A DNA stretch of 13,017 bases from an uncultured bacterium (lineage in GTDB: Bacteria > UBA4055). The translations under genes and the position numbers were made by a program. This document shows, piece by piece, positions 1-6,476 of the stretch. The DNA is taken from assembly GCA_937873545.1 (NCBI GenBank), contig CALMWI010000314.1, positions 1 through 13,017 of the forward strand, in the 5' to 3' direction. The notes beneath the pieces were generated by a model, which was not told where the DNA came from, did no database searches, and saw only the letters and a list, made by a program, of their open reading frames with translations. How positions within the stretch are numbered: position 1 is the first letter of the stretch; every line of letters starts with the position of its first letter.

Positions 1-43
1 TCTCTTTTCACACCCCTAAATATTCATTTCGTCGGACATTCGT

Positions 44-71
44 TTGATGCCCTTACATTTAATTATATATT
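44..71 (+). promoter_or_regulatory. putative sigma70-type promoter for the 35-codon ORF
   Basis: A TTGATG -35-like hexamer (44-49) is followed after 16 nt by TATATT (66-71). A 6-bp inverted repeat, CTTACA (52-57) and TGTAAG (77-82), straddles the -10 and the expected start point and could be an operator or a 5' RNA stem. The next gene start is at 114 with an AGAGG site, which fits a short leader. This is pattern matching only. Confidence 0.45.
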
Positions 72-113
72 ACCGGTGTAAGTCAAACAAACTAAAAGAA
101 AGAGGAAAATAAA

Positions 114-221
114 ATGACAAACAATAAAAACACCCAAATGACAGTAGAAGATAAAAAACAACTGGAAGCAGTTAACTTCACTTTCAGATTCAGAAACGCG
201 CTGTCAAAATTCAGGAACTAA
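114..221 (+). CDS. small 35-residue ORF, possible leader peptide or small protein
   Basis: ATG at 114 is preceded by AGAGG (101-105) with 8-nt spacing and opens a 35-codon frame ending in TAA at 219-221. The peptide begins MTNNKNTQ. Its middle is acidic and Lys-rich (VEDKKQLEA), and its end is rich in Phe, Arg and Asn (FTFRFRN...SKFRN). I recognise no family and see no membrane segment or Cys. A promoter lies upstream and an intrinsic terminator 40 nt downstream, so this is a compact stand-alone transcription unit. It is either a genuine small protein or a leader peptide whose Phe/Arg/Asn-rich end tunes the terminator at 261-288. It has no run of Pro codons, which weakens a role in controlling proS. 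Confidence 0.5.
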   Translation: MTNNKNTQMTVEDKKQLEAVNFTFRFRNALSKFRN

Positions 222-260
222 TTAGAACTACACTCCATCAACTCACTCACTCCTCAACGG

Positions 261-288
261 AAAAGGTCTCAGAAATGAGGCCTTTTTT
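261..288 (+). terminator. strong rho-independent terminator (or attenuator)
   Basis: The stem is 11 bp (261-271 with 276-286), with ten Watson-Crick pairs and one T-G pair. It closes on a GAAA tetraloop (272-275) and runs into a T tract ending at 288. It terminates the small-ORF transcript. Because a separate proS promoter lies just downstream at 313-341, a simple terminator is more likely than an attenuator of proS. Confidence 0.85.
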
Positions 289-312
289 ATTTTACTTATT
301 TTATTAACGAGA

Positions 313-341
313 TTGACAAATGAAGGAAAAATGTTTAAAAT
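313..341 (+). promoter_or_regulatory. proS promoter
   Basis: A perfect TTGACA (313-318) is followed after 17 nt by TAAAAT (336-341). Transcription would start near 348, downstream of the ATG at 320 but upstream of the ATG at 380. This supports 380 as the real proS start. It lies directly after the terminator at 261-288. Confidence 0.6.
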
Positions 342-379
342 TGAAACTTCAAAGAAATAAATCTAAAACAGGCTTTAAA

Positions 380-2098
380 ATGAGATTGACCAAATTATTT
401 CTCTTCACAACGAAGGAATTTCCCAAAGATGCCGAAGTGATCAGCGATAAATTACTCCGTAAATCCAATATGCTGGTAAAATCTCATTCCGGCTTCTATT
501 ATTATACCCCTCTATTATATAAAACTTTACAGAAGATAAGAAATATTATTTCTCAGGAAATGGATAAAGCCGGAGCCCAGGAAGTTCTGATGCCGATATT
601 GATGAAAAAGGAATTGTGGGAGGAATCCGGACGCTGGGATACTTATTTAAACGCTGATATAATGTTTCACTTATCAAACAGAAAAAATAACGAAATGTGT
701 CTTGGTCCGACCCATGAAGAGGCAGTCACCGATCTTGTAAGAAAATTTATAACTTCGTATAAACAGCTTCCGGTGATACTATATCAGCAGAATACCAAAT
801 TCAGAGATGAGATAAGGCCTAGGTTCGGACTGATGAGAACATGTGAATTTATTATGAAAGATGCGTACAGTTTCGATCACAGCGAAAAAGGTCTTGATGA
901 ATCCTATAAAACAATGCGCGCGGCGTATAAGAACATCTTTGACAGGATCGGACTGAATTACATAATCGTTCAGGCAGATTCCGGAGCGATAGGCGGAAGC
1001 GGGTCGGAGGAGTTCATGATCACTGCTGACAGCGGTGAAGACACATTATTATACTGCGCTGACTGCGGGTATGCTGCCAATATTGAGAAAGCCGAATCGA
1101 TCCTGAATGAAGTGGAATTTAAAAACTATAACAGTGAACTTGTTAAGCTTCATACACCGGATATAAAAACTGTTGAAGAACTTGTAAAGTTTACCGATAT
1201 TCCGGCTTATCAAATGATCAAAACGGTTATATTTAAACTGATATTCAAAGAAACGGAGAAATTCGCTGCCGTTCTGATCCGCGGAGATCTTGAGATAAAT
1301 GAAATAAAACTTAAGAATCATTTCGATTGTCTTGAACTTAAGACGGCATCCGAAGACGAAGTTAGAGCCTTGACCGGAGCCCGGGTCGGTTTTGCCGGAC
1401 CCTTCAATTTGAATTCCGCTGTTGAACTGATAGGAGATAATTCGATAAAGGATGTAAATTATTTTTTGTGCGGGATCAACGAAACCGATTACCACAATAC
1501 AAATGTCTGCTTCGGCAGGGATATAAAAATGCCTCCGGTCTTTGATGTCAAACTTGCAAAACAGGATGAGATCTGTCCGAACTGCAAAAAAAGCAGACTT
1601 ATAAGAAAAATGGGTATCGAAGCCGGTCATATATTTAAACTGGGAACAAAATACTCCTTAAAAATGAATGCGTCCGTAACCGGCGAGAACGGAGAAAGCA
1701 TACCTATGCTGATGGGCTGCTACGGGATAGGAACTTCAAGAATAATATCCGCCGCGATCGAGCAGAATCACGATCAGAACGGGATCATCTGGCCGGTATC
1801 CATAGCGCCGTATCACATAATAATAATTTTAATCGGAAAAGAGGCGGATATCACAAATAAAGCTAATGATCTTTACAATTCGCTTTTGGACAGAGGATAT
1901 GAAGTGTTGTTTGACGACAGAGATGCCGGCTTCGGGTTCAAGATGAAAGATGCCGATCTTATAGGCATTCCATACAGGATAGTGGTCGGAAAAAAGGCTC
2001 TTGAAGACATATATGAAGTATCTGAAAGGAAAGACAATCAGAAGAAAGAAATGGATTCTTCAGCTTTATTTGACTATTTGAAAGTTAATTTGAGCTAG
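380..2098 (+). CDS. proS: prolyl-tRNA synthetase, bacterial editing type
   Basis: This cytoplasmic class II aminoacyl-tRNA synthetase charges tRNA-Pro. From the ATG at 380 it is 572 residues, the usual bacterial length, and begins with the family-typical MRL(S/T)KLF and KEFPKDAEVIS. Visible class II elements are GPTHEE (109-114), motif 2 with FRDEIRPRFGLMR (141-153), and motif 3 with GCYGIGTSR (446-454). An editing insertion of YbaK/ProX type separates motifs 2 and 3 and includes IKTVIFKLI and a VGFAGPF loop. The C-terminal anticodon-binding domain follows IAPYHIII. The frame is open back to an ATG at 320, but those 20 Lys-rich residues are not typical of the family and overlap the predicted promoter, so I chose 380. 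The Shine-Dalgarno there is weak (AGG, 370-372). The gene is complete and looks monocistronic. Confidence 0.95.
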   Translation: MRLTKLFLFTTKEFPKDAEVISDKLLRKSNMLVKSHSGFYYYTPLLYKTLQKIRNIISQEMDKAGAQEVLMPILMKKELWEESGRWDTYLNADIMFHLSNRKNNEMCLGPTHEEAVTDLVRKFITSYKQLPVILYQQNTKFRDEIRPRFGLMRTCEFIMKDAYSFDHSEKGLDESYKTMRAAYKNIFDRIGLNYIIVQADSGAIGGSGSEEFMITADSGEDTLLYCADCGYAANIEKAESILNEVEFKNYNSELVKLHTPDIKTVEELVKFTDIPAYQMIKTVIFKLIFKETEKFAAVLIRGDLEINEIKLKNHFDCLELKTASEDEVRALTGARVGFAGPFNLNSAVELIGDNSIKDVNYFLCGINETDYHNTNVCFGRDIKMPPVFDVKLAKQDEICPNCKKSRLIRKMGIEAGHIFKLGTKYSLKMNASVTGENGESIPMLMGCYGIGTSRIISAAIEQNHDQNGIIWPVSIAPYHIIIILIGKEADITNKANDLYNSLLDRGYEVLFDDRDAGFGFKMKDADLIGIPYRIVVGKKALEDIYEVSERKDNQKKEMDSSALFDYLKVNLS

Positions 2099-2171
2099 GC
2101 CTTTTTTTACTTTATAGTCTTTCTTGCGCAATATTAAATATCGGCTTCGATTTCAAGTTTTAAATATATTC

Positions 2172-2226
2172 TTGACAAAACAAAATTTCATTATTACATT
2201 TAGCTAATTAACGAAATGACTAAATG
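2172..2226 (+). promoter_or_regulatory. operon A promoter with ArsR-type operator
   Basis: TTGACA (2172-2177), 17 nt, then TACATT (2195-2200). A 22-bp near-palindrome at 2197-2218 (arms CATTTAGCTAA and TTAACGAAATG, 9 of 11 positions symmetric) overlaps the -10 and the start point. A second, perfect 7-bp pair, CATTTAG (2197-2203) and CTAAATG (2220-2226), shares its left arm. Placement over -10/+1, just before an arsR gene, fits autorepression relieved by arsenite. The operator is inferred; the repeats are seen directly. Confidence 0.6.
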
Positions 2227-2236
2227 AGGTATTATA

Positions 2237-2566
2237 GTGTATGATCATCTAAAAATATTCAAGGCTCTCGGAGACGAAACCCGGCTCAGAATTGTAAAAA
2301 TGCTCGAAGTTAAGAAAATGTGCGTATGCGAGATCACTTCGATAATAGGATCATCAATGCCGACGGTATCCAATCACCTTAAGATACTCAAGGAAGCCGG
2401 ACTTGTAGTTCAGGACAGGGACGAAAAATACATGAACTATTCGCTTATTTCAAAAGGCGATAAGTTCATCGACGATCTTCTAGTCCTCATAAAGGACATT
2501 GATGAACCTCAGACAAGATCCGACAGGGAAACTGCGATCAGAACGGACAGAAACCATATTTGCTAG
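2237..2566 (+). CDS. arsR: ArsR-family arsenite-responsive repressor (arsR1)
   Basis: This 109-residue winged-helix metalloregulator probably represses its own operon until As(III) binds. It starts at GTG 2237, with GAGG at 2225-2228. The ArsR pattern is clear: IFKALGDETRLRIVKML near the start, the sensor CVC (Cys29, Cys31) in MCVCEI, then the recognition helix SSMPTVSNHLKILKEAGLV. Cys-x-Cys at this place is the hallmark of As(III)/Sb(III)-sensing members; a third ligand could come from elsewhere, and the only other Cys is the C-terminal residue 109. Its stop codon sits inside the Shine-Dalgarno of the next gene, implying translational coupling. It is not a close copy of arsR2 (6873), so the two may sense different forms or thresholds. 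Confidence 0.92.
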   Translation: MYDHLKIFKALGDETRLRIVKMLEVKKMCVCEITSIIGSSMPTVSNHLKILKEAGLVVQDRDEKYMNYSLISKGDKFIDDLLVLIKDIDEPQTRSDRETAIRTDRNHIC

Positions 2567-2575
2567 GAGAACAAA

Positions 2576-3874
2576 TTGAGCTGGAAAAACGAGTGGAAAA
2601 TATTATTGACGATGTTTGCGGTTTTCTTTGTTTCATTCTTCCTGCCTGTTGATACCGAAAGGTTTCAATCTGCGGTCATGGAATCATTTTATATGCTTAA
2701 AGAATACGCTCAGCTACATGTAGTATTCTGCCTTCTGCCCGCACTTTTTATTGCAGGCGGAATAAGCGTATTCGTAAGTCAGGCCTCCGTAATGAAATAT
2801 CTCGGTGCGAATGCGAAAAAGATCACCGCATATTCCGTGGCTGCGGTATCGGGTACGATCCTTGCCGTGTGCTCATGCACTATCCTTCCTCTTTTCGGCG
2901 GAATATATAAAAGAGGTGCAGGACTCGGTCCCGCTTCGGCATTTCTATATTCGGGTCCGGCGATAAACATACTTGCAATTGTAATGACTGCAAGGGTGCT
3001 CGGTATGGAAATGGGTATCGCCAGAGCTGTCGGCGCAATATCTTTCAGCGTAATTATCGGTCTTATCATGGCTTTCGTTTTCAGGAAGGAAGAGCTTGAA
3101 AAATCAAATAAGCGTATGAACCTGCCGGATGAAGAAACCAAAAGACCTTTGTGGCAGGATATAATTTATTTCGGGCTTATGGCGCTTATTCTGGTTTTCG
3201 CCAACTGGGCAAAACCTCAGACCGAAAGCGCAGTCTGGTCTTTCATTTTTAATTCAAAATGGGTCATTACTTCTACTCTGGGCGTTGCTTTCGGACTAGT
3301 CCTTTATAAGTACTATACTATGAAATTCGCACACATCCTTATGACCACAGGTGCAGCCGTACTTCTTTATTTTATATCCGGCGGAAATACAATGATCGCT
3401 TTTGCAGGCGCAGTTATAGGTCTTTCGTATTATACAAGCACGGCGGAAGGAGAACTGAAAGACTGGTTCGATTCGACCTGGGGATTTACAAAGCAGATCC
3501 TTCCTCTAATGTTTTTCGGAATACTCATTGCGGGAGCTTTTCTTGGGCGTCCCGGACATGAAGGTTTTATTCCTTCGGAATGGATCGATACTCTTGTCGG
3601 CGGAAACTCTTTATGGGCTAATTTCTTTGCTTCATTTTCAGGCGCTTTTATGTATTTCGCCACGCTGACTGAAGTTCCCATCCTTCAGGGTCTCATCGGA
3701 AGCGGAATGGGGAAAGGACCTGCGCTGGCTCTTCTTCTGGCCGGACCCGCGCTTTCTTTACCGAGCATGCTCGTAATAAACAGCGTGCTGGGTTTTAAGA
3801 AAACCGCCGTATTTGTAGGATCGGTAATTATAATGTCAACAATAACGGGTTTCTTATACGGAAATCTATTCTAA
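2576..3874 (+). CDS. PF03773-family permease (ArsP/DUF318-like), 432 aa
   Basis: A multi-pass inner-membrane permease. The start is TTG at 2576, with TAGGAG ending 6 nt upstream; the next in-frame ATG would cut into the first membrane segment. The signature is CSC (Cys99, Cys101) followed by TILPLFGGIYKRGAG and then ASAFLYSGPAINILA, the family's paired half-channel pattern. A second repeat-like half has EVPILQGLIGSGMGKGPALAL and LAGPALSLPSMLVI. A charged cytoplasmic loop (FRKEELEKSNKRMNLPDEE) separates the halves. Family members export organoarsenicals (ArsP) or have been linked to Cu/Zn efflux. Here the arsR upstream and the thiol-redox genes downstream suggest a thiophilic toxicant. At 432 residues it is clearly longer than, and different from, the ArsP at 7935. 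The substrate is an inference. Confidence 0.85.
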   Translation: MSWKNEWKILLTMFAVFFVSFFLPVDTERFQSAVMESFYMLKEYAQLHVVFCLLPALFIAGGISVFVSQASVMKYLGANAKKITAYSVAAVSGTILAVCSCTILPLFGGIYKRGAGLGPASAFLYSGPAINILAIVMTARVLGMEMGIARAVGAISFSVIIGLIMAFVFRKEELEKSNKRMNLPDEETKRPLWQDIIYFGLMALILVFANWAKPQTESAVWSFIFNSKWVITSTLGVAFGLVLYKYYTMKFAHILMTTGAAVLLYFISGGNTMIAFAGAVIGLSYYTSTAEGELKDWFDSTWGFTKQILPLMFFGILIAGAFLGRPGHEGFIPSEWIDTLVGGNSLWANFFASFSGAFMYFATLTEVPILQGLIGSGMGKGPALALLLAGPALSLPSMLVINSVLGFKKTAVFVGSVIIMSTITGFLYGNLF

Positions 3875-3892
3875 TTAATTATGGAGGATCAA

Positions 3893-4108
3893 ATGTCAAG
3901 TAACTGTTGTGAAGGCTCATGCTCATGCGACTGCAGCAATATCCCTGCGCATAAAATGTGTATGCAGGCTCAGCCCGCTAATAAATTCGATTTTGAGAAA
4001 GTAATGAAGCTGACTTCTGCGCCTAAGTATTTCTGCAAATGCTGCGGAAGAACGGCCAACGAAAAAGCAAATCTCTGTAATCCTACTGAACTTAAAAAAG
4101 AGGTTTAA
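3893..4108 (+). CDS. 71-residue Cys-rich small protein with C-terminal zinc-ribbon-like motif
   Basis: I start this gene at ATG 3893 because GGAGG (3883-3887) lies 5 nt before it; that site overlaps the upstream in-frame ATG at 3881, making 3881 unlikely. The product has ten Cys in 71 residues: a cluster at 5, 6, 10, 12, 14 (CCEGSCSCDC), one at 23, and a C-terminal set at 48, 50, 51, 62 in FCKCCGRTANEKANLCNP. The latter resembles a small treble-clef or ribbon motif seen in short redox/metal proteins (CxxCG...NLCxP). There is no signal peptide, so it is probably cytoplasmic. It could be a metal or metalloid chaperone handing ligand to the permease or ArsR. I cannot name the family. Its place between permease and thioredoxin genes is the main functional clue. 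Confidence 0.75.
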   Translation: MSSNCCEGSCSCDCSNIPAHKMCMQAQPANKFDFEKVMKLTSAPKYFCKCCGRTANEKANLCNPTELKKEV

Positions 4109-4110
4109 TA

Positions 4111-4350
4111 ATGGAAATCAAAGTACTCGGTACCGGTTGTCCCAAATGTACAAGCCTGGAAAAAGCTACCCGCATTGCTGCCGACTCATTCAATTTTGAG
4201 ATCAATGTTGAAAAGATAAGCGAAATGAACAAGATCATGGACTACGGAATAATGATAACTCCCGCTCTCGTGATAAACGATAAAGTTGTCAGCTCAGGAA
4301 AAGCGCTTTCTGTTGAACAGATAAAAAAATACATCGAGGACAATAAATGA
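4111..4350 (+). CDS. TM0996/MTH895-type mini-thioredoxin (thioredoxin-fold redox protein)
   Basis: A 79-residue cytoplasmic thioredoxin-fold protein of the archaeal/bacterial small-disulfide type. It begins with a short beta strand (MEIKVLG) leading to the active site GCPKC (Cys10, Cys13). The cis-proline signature is ITP (Pro51) in GIMITPALVIND. It lacks the extra N-terminal helix and strand of classical thioredoxin. GAGG upstream gives a good ribosome site, and only 2 nt separate it from the preceding stop. Its TGA overlaps the next ATG (ATGA, 4347-4350). Relatives are often found beside PF03773 permeases and ArsR genes; a role in reducing or shuttling a bound thiol/metalloid is inferred. 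Confidence 0.88.
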   Translation: MEIKVLGTGCPKCTSLEKATRIAADSFNFEINVEKISEMNKIMDYGIMITPALVINDKVVSSGKALSVEQIKKYIEDNK

Positions 4351-4793
4351 TAAAGATTATTAATCTGACGATGGCATCAATCTTACTTTTCGCATTTTCA
4401 GCCTGCGCAGGAGAATCAAAAGATCAGACTCCCTCTCCCGGTGCTAAAGAAACTGTAAAAGTAGAAAAAGCTGCAGCAAAAGAGCAAGCTCCGGCAAAAA
4501 TAAAAGAAAATCCGAAAGTTACATTTGTCGAACTGGGATCGGTCAACTGCATCCCGTGCAAACAGATGAAACCTATAATGGAAGATATCGAGAAAGAATA
4601 TCCCACACAGGTCAAAGTCGTTTTCCACGATGTATGGACGCAAAAAGGCAAACTTGACGCAGAGAAATACAAGATCAGACTGATACCTACTCAGGTATTC
4701 CTCGACAGCCTCGGAAAAGAGTATTTCAGGCATGAAGGATTTTTTCCGAAAGAAGAACTTGTTAAGATCCTGAAGCAGAAAGGCGTTAAATAA
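4347..4793 (+). CDS. thioredoxin-fold lipoprotein
   Basis: A 148-residue exported thioredoxin. The N terminus (MIKIINLTMASILLFAFSAC) is a signal peptide with a lipobox-like FSAC, so Cys20 is the probable lipidation site; Phe at -3 is a little unusual. A low-complexity Lys/Ala/Pro linker (about 24-55) precedes the domain. The active site is NCIPC (Cys68, Cys71) and the cis-Pro is IPT (Pro114). The segment FHDVWTQKGKLDAEKYKIRLIPTQVF matches the family in which an extracytoplasmic thioredoxin accompanies a CcdA-like protein. Its TAA overlaps the next ATG (TAATG), implying tight coupling. It most likely receives electrons from the CcdA-like protein at 4793 and reduces disulfides or an oxidised metalloid outside the membrane. 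Confidence 0.88.
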   Translation: MIKIINLTMASILLFAFSACAGESKDQTPSPGAKETVKVEKAAAKEQAPAKIKENPKVTFVELGSVNCIPCKQMKPIMEDIEKEYPTQVKVVFHDVWTQKGKLDAEKYKIRLIPTQVFLDSLGKEYFRHEGFFPKEELVKILKQKGVK

Positions 4794-5509
4794 TGGACGC
4801 AATATTCATGTACCTGTATGAGATCATGCAGGGAAACGCTATGGTAGCTCTCTTCGGCGCTTTTTTATGGGGTCTTGCCAGCATTTTACTGAGTCCGTGC
4901 CACCTTTCATCCATTCCCCTGATAATAGGTTTCATTAACGGGAAAAAGAATCAAACCGTCTATAAAGCATTTCTTCAATCGCTTTTCTTCGGCCTCGGGA
5001 TACTTGTTACTATAGCTATGATCGGAATAATTACCGGTATGATGGGCAAAATGCTCGGTGACACCGGGATATGGGGTTATATTTTCCTGACCGTATTTTT
5101 CATACTCTTCGGGCTCATACTTCTGGACATAGTCAAAATGCCCGATTTTGACAGCCCTAATCTTGCAAGATTTACAAAAAAGGGATTTCTGACTTCTTTC
5201 CTTGTCGGACTGATATTCGGAGTAGGATTAGGCCCCTGCACCTTCGCCTTCATGGCTCCGATGCTCGGATTTGTATTTCAGGCAAGTGCGAACAGTCTTT
5301 CATACGGGATACTTCTTATGGCCGCTTTCGCAATAGGTCATATCGGGGTTATCGTTTTTGCCGGCACTTTCGTTGAATGGGTTGAAAAATATCTAAAATG
5401 GAGTTCCGGTTCAAAAAAAACGCAGATACTGAAAAAAATCTGCGGTGTAATTGTTATTATCGCTGGGCTTTACAATATTAAAGATATTATCAGAATTCTA
5501 AACAGTTAA
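4793..5509 (+). CDS. CcdA/DsbD-beta-like transmembrane thiol-electron transporter
   Basis: A 238-residue membrane protein with about six hydrophobic segments. It carries the two conserved CcdA cysteines: SPCHLSSIP (Cys36) in the first helix and GLGPCTFAF (Cys149) in the fourth, which form the disulfide that relays electrons across the membrane. The length fits CcdA rather than the three-domain DsbD. It overlaps the thioredoxin lipoprotein by one nucleotide, so the natural pathway is cytoplasmic thioredoxin to this protein to the lipoprotein at 4347. CcdA homologues also serve cytochrome c maturation, but no cytochrome biogenesis gene is nearby. The arsR-driven operon instead points to detoxification. 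The exact final acceptor is unknown. Confidence 0.87.
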   Translation: MDAIFMYLYEIMQGNAMVALFGAFLWGLASILLSPCHLSSIPLIIGFINGKKNQTVYKAFLQSLFFGLGILVTIAMIGIITGMMGKMLGDTGIWGYIFLTVFFILFGLILLDIVKMPDFDSPNLARFTKKGFLTSFLVGLIFGVGLGPCTFAFMAPMLGFVFQASANSLSYGILLMAAFAIGHIGVIVFAGTFVEWVEKYLKWSSGSKKTQILKKICGVIVIIAGLYNIKDIIRILNS

Positions 5510-5525
5510 AAATAACGGAGTCGAA

Positions 5526-6476
5526 ATGGGCTGCTGCGATCACGATCATGACCACAACCACGAAATACATCAGGATAACGGGCACAGCCATCATGAACAT
5601 GGTCATGCTCACGGGGACATTTCAGCCACTAAAATATTCTGGGTAGCCCTTTTTAACCTGATTATTACTGTCACAGAGTTTGCGGGCGGTTTAATTTCCG
5701 GTTCTCTTGCTCTTATATCAGATTCGGCACATAATTTAAGCGATACAGCCTCAATCATACTCAGCTACATCGGGATAAAAATATCTGCCAAAGAAAAAGA
5801 CGCCAAGAAATCATTCGGTTACAAAAGAGCTGAAATAATTATCGCATTCATCAATTCTTCAACGCTTGTGGCTATATGTATTTACCTTCTTTTCGAAGCC
5901 TATGACAGATTCATGCATCCCGAAACTATCAACACGAACCTTATGATAACTATAGCTCTGATAGGGCTTGTTGCGAATCTGATATCGGTTTTCATTCTTG
6001 AAAAGGATTCTCACGGCAGTATGAACATCAGGGCTGCGTATCTGCACATGCTCGGTGATACTTTGTCTTCGGTTGGTGTCGTAGCAGGCGGTCTCGCCAT
6101 TAAATTCTGGAACATGACATGGATCGACCCTCTGATCACAGTGCTGGTTTCACTGTTCATTATCCATGAATCATGGAAGATAGTTAAAAAATCGGTGGAT
6201 ATTCTCATGCAGTCATCGGCCGACCTTGATTATGCCTCGATCCAGAAAGATATCGAATCTATTACCGATGTAGCCAATATTCATCACGTTCATACCTGGT
6301 ATTCCAATGAGAAAACCATTTATTTTGAAGCTCATGTCGGTATCAAGGACATTATGATCTCGCAGACAAAGCCGATTCTTGACCAGATCGAAGCTTTGCT
6401 TAAAGTTAAATACGGCGTCAGTCACGTAACGATACAGTTCGAAGAGGATAAATGCTGCAACGGAGACTGTAAATGA
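5526..6476 (+). CDS. CDF-family divalent metal cation exporter (CzcD/ZitB-like)
   Basis: A 316-residue cation diffusion facilitator that exports Zn2+ or similar ions by proton antiport. GGAG (5517-5520) precedes the start. The N-terminal tail is extremely His-rich (MGCCDHDHDHNH... to about residue 29). The transport site is visible as H69-x3-D73 in DSAHNLSD and H174-x3-D178 in HMLGDTLSS. The cytoplasmic C-terminal domain starts about 220 and has VHTWYSNEKTIYFEAHV and HVTIQFE. The protein ends in CCNGDCK, so Cys-rich metal ligands occur at both ends (CC at 3-4, CC..C at the tail). The gene is in operon A after the CcdA-like gene, and its TGA overlaps the next ATG. A CDF inside an arsenic operon suggests co-resistance to Zn or Cd, or a thiophilic metal. 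Confidence 0.93.
   Translation: MGCCDHDHDHNHEIHQDNGHSHHEHGHAHGDISATKIFWVALFNLIITVTEFAGGLISGSLALISDSAHNLSDTASIILSYIGIKISAKEKDAKKSFGYKRAEIIIAFINSSTLVAICIYLLFEAYDRFMHPETINTNLMITIALIGLVANLISVFILEKDSHGSMNIRAAYLHMLGDTLSSVGVVAGGLAIKFWNMTWIDPLITVLVSLFIIHESWKIVKKSVDILMQSSADLDYASIQKDIESITDVANIHHVHTWYSNEKTIYFEAHVGIKDIMISQTKPILDQIEALLKVKYGVSHVTIQFEEDKCCNGDCK

Noticed and set aside
222..379. T-box or other riboswitch before proS
   Set aside because: I find no T-box core sequence and no long structured leader; the proS promoter is only about 30 nt before its start codon.
320..379. Twenty-residue N-terminal extension of ProRS
   Set aside because: The extension is Lys-rich, unlike the family, and overlaps a TTGACA-17-TAAAAT promoter.
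1049..1630. 193-codon minus-strand frame inside proS
   Set aside because: Shadow of the proS editing domain with no family resemblance.
2096..2110. Terminator after proS at the T tract near 2101-2107
   Set aside because: Only short or very wide pairings precede the T run; no convincing stem.
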